Part shown: positions 31,201 to 40,230 of the stretch, piece after piece
Numbering within the stretch: position 1 is the stretch's first letter
Layout of the letters: each line of letters opens with the position of its first letter
NCBI GenBank assembly: GCA_905221605.1
Contig: CAJNDS010000212.1
Coordinates: 126,501-190,500 of the forward strand
Reading direction: 5' to 3'
Length of the DNA stretch: 64,000 nt
Source: Symbiodinium natans
Lineage: Eukaryota; Sar; Dinophyceae; Suessiales; Symbiodiniaceae
Notes under the pieces: model-generated
Seen by the model: the letters and a program-made list of their open reading frames with translations, nothing else
What the model was told of the DNA's origin: nothing
Databases searched by the model: none
Translations under genes and position numbers: made by a program

Positions 31201-33050
31201 GCGGTTTGAGCTGATAGGCCGAGGGTGAGCGGGCCGATGAAGAAGTATGGGAGCTTGGCATGCAAGAGCTGCGTCCCCAGATCAGATCAGTGCAGTATCA
31301 TGCCTGAACAAGGAGGAAAGTGTGATACAAACATGTCGATGCACGTGCCTGCATGTATCGACGGTTACAACATGTTATGACGCAGATCAACCCTGTGTTG
31401 TTGTAGGGTTTGCTGAGGAAGAGCCGTGCTGAAGAGATCGGCCGCTTGGTGCGCCAGGTCACGCCGATGGTCAGTGGGTTCACCGTGTCTTCTTGTTGAC
31501 AGCTGTTTCTTCCAGCAATGAGTGTGCCCACGCTCGCGTTACTCCTCCTGTACCTGTGTCCGAACTGTTTCGCCGATGGTGTTTTCAAATAGGGGAGGGC
31601 TGCGCCCGCCCCCAACCTCCCGTTCGATTTTCGATTTCTTTTGACGCCTTGCAAGAAGACCGTACCTTTCGAGGACCTTTCCAGACCTGTCATGGAGGAT
31701 CGTGTTTTCAAATAGGAGCGGGCCGGGGCTGCGCCCAAACCCCCCCCTTTGTTATTTGAAACCCTCTAGCTTGCTATACAGAGAGACTTGCGTTAAGAAA
31801 CCAAAGGAGTCTTTTTCAACTTTAACCACTTCAAATTGTGATTCGGTGCTGTGCAATGTCCTTGCTTCGTATTGCTTGTAAGTCGCTCTTCTCTTCTCGA
31901 TTGCTCTCTCGATTGCTCTCTCGATTTCTCTGTCGATTTATCTGTCGACTTCTCTATCGCTCTCCTTCTCTTTCCCTTTCTCTTTCTCGTTCTCTTTCTC
32001 TTTCTCTGTCTCTTGCTCTTTCTCTTTCTCTTTCTCTTTCTTTTTATCTTTCTCTTTCTCTGTTTCTCTTTCTCTGTTTCTCTTTCTCTGTTTCTCTGTT
32101 TTTTTAATATATCTTGCTTTTTCTTTTTATCTTTCTCTCTTTCTCTCTTTCTCATTTTTCTTTCTCTTTTTCTCTTTCTCTTTATCTGTCTCTTTCTCTG
32201 TTTATCTTTCTCTGTTTATCTTTTTTATACTTGTTTTTCTTTTTCTTTTTCGCTTTCTCTCTTTTTCTTTATCTTTCTCTCTTTATCTTTTTTGCTTTGT
32301 CTTTTCCTTTTTATTTTTATGTTTTTCTCTTTCTCTTTCTCTTTCTCTGTTTTCTCTTTCTCTGTTTTCTCTTTCTCTGTTTTCTCTTTCTCTGTTCTCT
32401 CTTTCTCTGTTTTCTCTTTCTCTGTTTTCTCTTTCTCTGTTGTCTCTTTCTCTGCTTTCTCTTTCTCTGTTTTCTCTTTGTCTTTTTATCTTTTTCTTTT
32501 TCTGTTTCTCTCTTTTTTTCTGTTTATCTCTTTCTCTCGTCCTCTCTCGTCCTCTCTCGTCCTCTCTCGCCCTCTCTCGTCCTCTCTCGTCCTCTCTCGT
32601 CCTCTCTCGTCCTCTCTCGTCCTCTCTCGTCCTCTCTCGTCCTCTCTCGTCCTCTCTCGTCCTCTCTCGTCCTCTCTCGTCCTCTCTCGTCCTCTCTCGT
32701 CCTCTCTCGTCCTCTCTCGTCCTCTCTCGTCCTCTCTCGTCCTCTCTCGTCCTCTCTCGTCCTCTCTCGTCCTCTCTCGTCCTCTCTCGTCCTCTCTCGT
32801 CCTCTCTTCCTCCCTCTCCTCCTCCCTCTCTTCCTGCCTCTCTTCCTCCCTCTCCTCCTCCCTCTCTTCCTCCCTCTCTTCCTCCCTCTCTTCCTCCCTC
32901 TCTTCCTCCCTCTCTTCCTCCCTCTCTTCCTCCCTCTCTTCCTCCCTCTCTTCCTCTCTCTCTTCCTCTCTCTCTCTCTTCCTCTGTGTCTTCCTCTGTC
33001 TCTTCCTCTCTCTCTTCCTCTCTCTCTTCCTCTCTCTTTCTCTCTCTTTT

Positions 33051-33093
<43 letters not shown>

Positions 33094-36000
33094 ATCTTTC
33101 TCTCTTTCTCTTTCTCTCTTTCTCTCTCTCTCTCTCTTTCTCTCCCTCTCTCTCTGTCTCTCTGTCTCTCTCTGTCTCTCTCTGTCTCTCTTTGTCTCTC
33201 TTTGTCTCTCTCTTTCTCTCTTTCTCTCTTTCTCTCCTCTTTCTCTCCTCTTTCTCTCCTCTTTCTCTCCTCTTTCTCTCCTCTTTCTCTCCTCTTTCTC
33301 TCCTCTTTCTCTCCTCTTTCTCTCCTCTTTCTCTCCTCTTTCTCTCCTCTTTCTCTCCTCTTTCTCTCCTCTTTCTCTTCTCTTTCTCTCCTCTTTCTCT
33401 CCTCTTTCTCTCCTCTTTCTCTCCTCTTTCTCTCCTCTTTCTCTCCTCTTTCTCTCCTCTTTCTCTCCTCTTTCTCTCCTCTTTCTCTCCTCTTTCTCTC
33501 ATCTTTCTCTCCTCTTTCTCTCTTTCTCCTCTTTCTCTCTTTCTCCTCTCTCTCTATTTCTCTCCTCTTTTCTCTCTCTCTTTCTTTCCTCTTTCTCTCC
33601 TCTTTCTCTTTCTCTTTCTCTCCTCTTTCTCTCTCTCTTTCTCTCTCTCTCTTCTCTCCTCTTTCTCTCCTCTTTCTCTCTCTTTCTCTCCTCTCTCTCC
33701 TCTTTCTCTCCTCTTTCTCTCCTCTTTCTCTCCTCTTTCTCTCCTCTTTCTCTCCTCTTTCTCTCCTCTTTCTCTCCTCTTTCTCTCCTCTTTCTCTCCT
33801 CTTTCTCTCCTCTTTCTCTCTCTCTCTCCTCTTTCTCCTCTTTCTCTCCTCTTTTCTCTCCTCTCCTCTTTCTCTCCTCTTTCTCTCCTCTTTCTCCTCC
33901 TCTTTCTCTCCTCTTTCTCTCCTCTTTCTCTCCTCTTTCTCTCCTCTCTCTCTCTCCTCTTTCTCTCCTCTTTCTCTCTCTTTCTCTCCTCTTTCTCTCT
34001 TTCTCTCCTCTTTCTCTCCTCTTTCTCTCCTCTTTCTCTCCTCTTTCTCTCCTCTTTCTCTCCTCTTTCTCTCCTCTTTCTCTCCTCTTTCTCTCCTCTT
34101 TCTCTCCTCTTTCTCTCCTCTTTCTCTCCTCTTTCTCTCCTCTTTCTCTCCTCTTTCTCTCTTTCTTCTCTCTTTCTTCTCTCTTTCTTCTCTCTTTCTT
34201 CTCTCTTTCTTCTCTCTTTCTTCTCTCTTTCTTCTCTCTTTCTTCTCTCTTTCTTCTCTCTTTCTTCTCTCTTTCTTCTCTCTTTCTTCTCTCTTTCTTC
34301 TCTTTCTTCTCTTTCTCTCTCTTCTTCTCTCTTTCTTCTCTCTTTCTTCTCTCTTTCTTCTCTCTTTCTTCTCTCTTTCTTCTCTCTTTCTTCTCTCTTT
34401 CTTCTCTCTTTCTTCTCTCTTTCTTCTCTCTCTCTTTCTCTCTTTCTCTCTTTCTCCTCTCTTTCTCTCTTTCTCTCTTTTTCTCTTTCTCTTTTTATTT
34501 TTCTCTATCTTTTTTCTCTGGTTGGAATTGACAGGTCAACGACACGGTCGAGTACTTGACAAATGCCTTGACAGAGGACGAGGCTGCCGTGGTGCAGGTG
34601 CCGGCTACAGGCAAAGCCTTCGCGAAATGCACCATGTGCCAGGCAGACGTCTTTGACTTTCGAGTCCGTACCCTTCTGAGTACTAGCCTTCGTTTGGCAC
34701 TGTAGTGCCTGCTTTTTGCTGGGGTTTTTAATATGTTGGCGTGGCCCCAAAACGCAAAGCCCTGAGCCCTAGAGGCCCTGAACTTCAACTCTGCGATGAA
34801 TTCCTTGGTTTCGCTCGAAGCCCTTTCGTGCTTCCCGAAGCGCACTAAAACTCTTAACTTTTTAATGACCATAAGCCTGAAGAGCGCTAAACCCTCAAAG
34901 TTTTGCAACATGATGCTCTCATGTCATCTCAAATGGCTGTAAGCATCTCGGAACGCGCTCTTTATCCAACAGCCTGGAAGCTCCGTGTGCCAACGTGACA
35001 TGTTCTGGTGTTCCTCAGTGCTCTAAGTCCAACCCTGTATGTTAAAACACTAAACTCACTTAACCTTAACCCCTACGCCCGAACCCTCTTTGTGTGTAAT
35101 ACAATGATGCTTTCCCTTATGCCCCCTCCTCAGCACCAACTCTAAACCCAAAGCAACCCTTCACACGTTTCAACCCTCAAAAGCCTTCAAAACCCCAAAC
35201 CCAATAGCTCCTAAACCTAAGCCTGAAAGCTGAGCCATTAGTGTGTTGAAAAGCAATGCTTGCTGTGCTGGAAGATGACCCTAAGCACTCCGAACCCTAG
35301 AAATACGTTCCAGACCCTTCCAAACCACAAGCGCCATCCGCTTAAACCCTTCTCTTTGTTTGAACATGCTTTCCTTTCTCCGAAATCCCAAACAGTTTGC
35401 AAGGGGGGACAGAGCAAGGTCTGGATTTGTCCGAGCCGAGTGACGCTCTGGCATCGCTGGCGTTCGATGACCAGAAGAGCTGGGCGCAGGCCGTGGCATA
35501 TCTGGCATGATATTTCAGACTCACAAAGCCTCTACCTGTGGCCTGCTGAGCTCACTCGTTCTCCATAGCCGTCTGGGGTGGCACTTCTCTCTTTCAGAGG
35601 CGGCTTCGTCCTCCCATGGAGAGCGTCTCCAGCAGGCGGAGTTGGCCTTGCACGAGCTCCTGGAGGCGCGCGCGAAATTGTGTGAAGTTGGCCCGTTGGC
35701 CCTTTTCAGCTTCTCTCGGCACAAGACGTCAGAAGGAGCAGCGTGGCCTTCAGACTGAACTCGCCGAGAAGGAACAAAGCGAATGCGGCAACTCATAGTT
35801 TCCAGCCGAGCTGACGTTTTCATGATGACATGAGGGTTTCAGCGCAGGGTGCGGCTGCGTTGTTTTGAACAGGAGGGCTTCTGCCGTGTCTGTGCGACAT
35901 AGCGCTGGTTGCAAGGAGGGCGAAGCTCGCCACATGAGAGCGCGCTACGAGCAACTCACACGCATCTACCAGGACCTCTGCGAGCCTGCAGTTTGAGACA

Positions 36001-37056
36001 TGCTGATCTGGTCTCTGTGCAAGGAGTACCGTGAGTGGAGTGCTTCGCAAATTGATGATGCGCAGAAGACGACAGAAGCAACTGAGGCCAATCCTTTCAC
36101 AGCAGGTTGCAACTCATTGTTGATTCATCATCATGTCGTCTCTCGTCTGCTGCAGTGTGCAGGATGCAGTGCACGAGGCTCTGCGGTGTCTGCTGCTTTG
36201 ATAGCTTTGATGACTGTCATGACTTCGCACTTTTCATGAGTTTCCGAATCGTGAGATTTCCATCGGAAGTGCAGCTCCCTCGCTAAGAGATGCTGCCGAG
36301 GCGGGCCTGCTTGCACAACAAATCATGGTGACTCAAGTAGTGACTCAAATAGTGACTCAATGTGACTCACGTGTGACTCAATGCGTGATTCTGTCATGTA
36401 CAGGTGGACAAGCTGAAATTGACACTGGCGTCGTTGCAGACGCAAGGATCGCATGAACGAGCGCAGCTTGAGGACCGACTTGCAGCCCATCAAGTAAAAG
36501 CCCTCTGACTTCTGTGACTTTTCTGTGACTTCTGTGACTTCTGTGACTTCTGTGACTTCTGTGACTTCTGTGCTAAGAGGGAACCGCAGGAGCAAATCCG
36601 CCGCGATGAAGAGCGCCTCGAGGAGCACCGCCAGCTGGTCATGCCACGGCCTTGGAGAGCTTTCTGAAAGTGTATTCAGGGCCCCCAACGTGTGTAGCAT
36701 CTGGGGGGTAGCACTGTAGCACTGGGCAGCATGTTTTATCAGGATCGGCATTTCGAGCACTGCTTGTGAGATGATCGTGTGGGGGTGAAATAGATTGAGC
36801 ACCTTGCGGTTTCGGAGCAATGGAGCAGGCGGGAGCTTGACAGCTATGCCAAGGCCGGCGTTGTGGTTCCAGCAGTTTCCTGTAGCTCCTCTTAATGATT
36901 TGGCACAACTTCTGACAGACAGCATGGGGTGGCTTCAGTGGCACACGTCAGGCATCCACTGCGCTCTGCGAGGATGTGGAAGCGGCCTTGCTGGAGCGCA
37001 GAATTGAGCGTATGTTGCGAGATGCGAGGGATGCGAGGGATGCGAGGGTTGTGTAA
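28271..37056 (+). CDS. NDC80: NDC80/HEC1 kinetochore protein, about 30 small exons
   Basis: The outer-kinetochore protein that binds microtubules through a calponin-homology head and a long coiled coil. Exon 1 (28271-28310, ATG) joins in phase to 28836-28918, which reads SRDPRPVGDRAFTAQCAKN. Then come 29043-29087 (ARGYSKTFSHDKLLK), 29151-29210 (DPSTKEFYDVFRFLIAQLDP), 29290-29328, 29410-29469 (VPNIMRRLKYPVEV), 29544-29569 plus 29625-29661 (SGPNTWPQLLAVLDWL), and the block near 29995-30075 (HENYLNFLSGKDDSGDEE). These match NDC80 in order. Heptad-rich coiled-coil exons follow, including 31407-31457, 34535-34597 and 36404-36493. The last exon is 36973-37056 (ALLERRIERMLRDAR, TAA). Several introns start GC or GA. 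Internal exon limits are by eye. Confidence 0.85.
31582..31745. repeat. Duplicated 13-bp GTTTTCAAATAGG followed by GC-rich arm
   Basis: The 13-mer occurs at about 31580 and 31705. Each is followed by a G-rich then C-rich segment (GGGGAGGGCTGCGCCCGCC; GGGCCGGGGCTGCGCCC) that could fold as a hairpin. It lies inside the large NDC80 intron. It may be a small mobile or intronic repeat. Confidence 0.5.
31885..34515. repeat. 2.6-kb homopyrimidine minisatellite complex in an NDC80 intron
   Basis: The + strand is almost free of A and G for about 2.6 kb. Successive blocks have different units: TTTCTC-type (to about 32540), a 10-mer CCTCTCTCGT repeated about 27 times (32541-32808), a 12-mer TCTTCCTCCCTC (about 32810-32960), (TTTC)n near 33050-33095, an 11-mer CCTCTTTCTCT (about 33230-34160), and an 11-mer TCTCTTTCTTC (about 34160-34430). 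Long open frames through it are artefacts, because pyrimidine-only DNA cannot form stop codons. The tract ends about 20 bp before the acceptor GACAG and the exon starting at 34535. Confidence 0.95.
36329..36390. repeat. TGACTCA-type tandem motif
   Basis: Six spaced copies of GTGACTCA(A) in about 60 bp inside an NDC80 intron. The spacing varies, so it is a decayed short tandem repeat. Confidence 0.7.
36511..36575. repeat. Tandem CTGTGACTT repeats
   Basis: Six to seven near-perfect copies of a 9-10-mer (TCTGTGACTT) in the NDC80 intron just before the exon at about 36576. Confidence 0.85.
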
Positions 37057-37259
37057 TAATTCGTTCAGAATCGTACAAAAGGGGTGTCGTTGCTTTGTGA
37101 AAAATGTTGTAGAGCTGAGGGATGCTGAGGGCGTTGTGTAAATCGTGGTCGTCACGGCTTCGGTCGATCAGGGGCCATCTTTGAGGCTCAAATACACGTT
37201 GCTTGGCTGTCGTTTCGCATCTCCAAAGCCACTCCCTCGCACATGGTGCGCATAGCGTG

Positions 37260-37762
37260 ATGCTCAGACCCTGGCTGCGCCATGAAGTGTCCCTTCCATC
37301 GCGCCTTTTCTCGACGCTCCGGCGCCCACAGAAGGGCGGCGCACACGTTGTAGCATCCAATGTTGACGGCAAATCTTCAATCCTGCGGCTCAATCACGCC
37401 TCACCAGTGCGTTTGCTTCCCATGGTAAACTCGGCTGTTGAGTGCCTTGGCCTGAGCAGGAGCGTGGTAGTTGTGCTCCCAGAGTTGGAGGGAGTTGCAC
37501 TCGCAATGAAGGCAATCTTGGAATTCAATTTCGCGAGGAAGTTGATTTACATACGCCAGAATGGGGTGGTTGCAACATGTTGCGTTTCTTGTTGCACGAA
37601 ACATTTTCATACTTAGGCGCAGTGGCTCGGCGTGGTGTGCCATTGGAAGCTTCGGTGGCGGGCTTTTGGGTGGCGATGAGGTGGACATGGCGGTGGAAGT
37701 TGAAGCGCACGCTTCCTTGGCCCTCGTCACTCAGGAGCCGAGTGGAGTTCGCTCTCACCTAA

Positions 37763-37793
<31 letters not shown>

Positions 37794-40055
37794 CATTTTT
37801 TACAGACACATAGAAAGATGATGTCCTTCTGCATGCACATCATGTGGGGCGAGGCAGAGAGAGTGGGAAATGTGGGGAGTTCACACATGTTTTCCGAACC
37901 CCGGCAGGCTTCCACCAAGGTCTACCGAACAAACCAGGGCCTCCCAGCGATCCAACGGCTCAGAGCCAGCATCCGCAAGGGTGGGCTCCTGGTTCTTGCT
38001 CCCGATCCTCTGGTTCCGTTTGCCACTTCGATTCTTGGCTTAGAGGCCTTAAAGGGAACTTAGTGAGCATTCTTAGTTGCCGAAACTTTTTCGAAGATGC
38101 TTCATAATTTTGCAGTATAGCCTATAGTGCTGGTAGCTGACTAACCTCTCAGTTGTGGATTTGTTGGCTTTGGCAGTGGAGGCAGTATGCCCAACAGATG
38201 TGCTTCACACTTACGCCACGCACCGACGAAAATTATGAAAATCCTGATGCGGCGTCGGCCGTCGTTGTGGACTGGCTTGGTGCAGGGAGAGTTGCATCAG
38301 GAGAGCGGTGGGCTTTCGATGAGTACCGTTCTCGCTTTGAGTTCCTTTGGGAAGAAGCTTCGGACAGAAGTAGCATTGAGGGATTCCGCGGATCTGGATC
38401 ACCACGACTGGTCGAAGCACTACGCCTGCGAAGAGACGACTGCAAGTTGTTAGACAATCCGCTGCAGGCATTTGATGCTTTCGTCACTATTTTTGCATGT
38501 GGTCCCCAGGCTGAAAGCGTGGTTCGCAGAATCAAAACAGTCGCTTTGCTACTTGCTGCCCGAGCGGGTGCACGAGTAAGATCGGAGGCCAGCTGTGAAG
38601 ATCCAGGCATAACTTTGCCACAGCTCAAAGGCCGAGCGGTCATGGGAGTGACACGTGATGAGAGATCGGGCTGCACAGTGACACGTCTCATGGCTGAGTA
38701 CACTGAAGATGTATACCGCCTCCTTCACACGTGTTTGGCACCCCTTGCAAGCCGTTTGGGTGCTGAACCCTATGGGGATCGTGTGCATGGTGCTGGAGTG
38801 TTTCAGATCGTTCAATCGGACACGCGCCCATCTTCTGACATGGCGGACGCGAGAAAGCCAAAGAAAGCGAAAGCTCTGGTTGTTTCAGAAGAAAGTGTTT
38901 CTCCTGCTCCTGCTTCTTCTTCTTCTCTGGACTTTCAGCAGCAGTTTACCCTGTGCCACCTGACCGACTCCATGCTGCCGGTCGGTGGCTTTGCGCATTC
39001 TGGAGGGATTGAAGCTGCGCTACAGCTGGGTCTTCTCAGCAATCAGGAAGGCGACATCGATGGCCTGAGAAATTTCATCAAGATGCTTGCGCTTTCAACA
39101 TTCCGGTTGCAGGGTCAGTTTGCCAGGAGTGCTTACAAGCTTGGTGCCAAAGATGACGCAAGTGACTTAAGCACGTCTATGGCGTGGAGAACATTAGACG
39201 CGGATTTGCACGCCCACCTTGTGGGTGGCTTGGCTTGCCGGGCCTCACAGCTTCAAGGTGCGGGTTTGGGTCGTATTGGTCGCCGTTGGTGCGAGCCGTC
39301 GCTGCCAAAGAACGGCCACTTTGCAAGCCTTTTCGGTCTTCTTTGTGCCAGGCCGTGGACCAAGAGCTTGTACTGAAACGCTCAAGCTACCGACGCCAAA
39401 ATAGTGCACAACCCCGCAGGATTGCCCATCGTCCTAACCCTGAAAGGAAGGGGAAACCCTAGACCCTGCAATAGTTGAGACAGGGAAGCTCCAAGCTTTA
39501 TTGACTGAATACTTCAGGCTGTTGGGAGGTGGAAAGCCCACCAAAATACAGAGATGCGCATGAAGGGTAGCACTGAACTTGCGCGGAAACGCAAGGAGTT
39601 GGTGCCTCACCTGTTTCACTCTTGCAGGCTGGACCTTCCACAAGAAGTGAGCGTGCAGGCATTCCTCTACTGCAGCGTTCGCGATGCGATTTCAGCAGCA
39701 GTTCGCTTGAACCTTCTCGGCCCTCTACAGGCTGCCGAGCTGTCCCATGTCAGCAGAAACATACTTTTTTGCCATGTTTGGAGCCGGATATTGGTTCAAG
39801 GCTTCGGACCGTCTCTCTCAGGTCCTTGCATAATGTCTTCTTCTTTTTACTTGCGTGCCTCCGGCAGAGCTATGTTTCGAGACTCCGAGGCAGCGCTGCA
39901 TCTTGACCGATTTGGAGCATCTGCGGAGTGGGTGCGATGGCTTGCATGGCTTGGATGGCTTGGATGGCTTGGATGAGCCTTTCGGGTGTGCACCCATGGT
40001 AGATTGCGCCCACGCTGCTCATGAGCTTCTGGAAGCCCGGCTTTTCCTTACCTAG
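37260..40055 (+). CDS. Urease accessory protein, apparent UreD-UreF fusion
   Basis: UreD and UreF form the urease maturation complex that loads nickel with UreG. ATG 37260 starts an Arg/Leu-rich N-terminus, then UreD strands (SILRLNHASPVRLLP, exon to 37424). An exon ending at 37734 has SFGGGLLGGDEVDMAVEVEA, and exon 37908-38029 has ASTKVYRTNQGLP and LAPDPLVPFAT. Exon 38182-39351 continues UreD (QYAQQMCFTL, VVDWLGAGRVASGERWAFDE). With no stop it then passes through a Lys/Ser-rich linker into UreF (LTDSMLPVGGFAHSGGIEAA, GHFASLFGLLCA). Exon 39628 onward has AFLYCSVRDAISAAVRLNLL, and the last exon ends HAAHELLEARLFLT at TAG 40053-40055. Two introns begin GA and one GC. The exon 1-2 junction and the last exon limits are not resolved. 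Confidence 0.82.
37760..37806 (+). repeat. (CT)n tract ending in a splice acceptor region
   Basis: About 30 bp of pure CT followed by TTTTCATTTTTTACAG inside the ureD-F gene intron (37735-37907). It serves as, or expanded from, a polypyrimidine tract, though the exon used here appears to start further on at 37908. Confidence 0.85.
39930..39976. repeat. Tandem GGCTTGGAT repeats
   Basis: Four copies of a 10-mer (ATGGCTTGGA) close to the last exon of the urease accessory gene. They may lie in its last intron. Confidence 0.75.
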
Positions 40056-40230
40056 CTTGGAAAGAAGCTTGGTTAAAGTGCCCGAGTGGTCGGCCAGCAG
40101 ATCAACAGAGTTTGTCCTCACTGCGCCGTGAGCCTTCGTTTGCGTAGCGCACACCCTGCCAGCGAGTCATGACGGCAGGAGAGTCCTGGCCGGCAATGTG
40201 AGCAATTCTGCATGCCTCGTTCTCATCTGC

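Noticed and set aside
33092-33502. Minus-strand Arg/Glu/Lys-rich frame
   Set aside because: It is the antisense of the same CT minisatellite; charged repeats of this type are translation artefacts of GA repeats.
31851-34656. Three overlapping 740-900-codon frames rich in Ser, Leu and Phe
   Set aside because: They run through pure pyrimidine repeats, where stop codons cannot occur on +. The composition is that of the repeat and no start or domain is present.
36517-36575. CRISPR-like direct repeats
   Set aside because: A simple 9-10-bp tandem repeat without spacers, in an intron of a eukaryotic gene.
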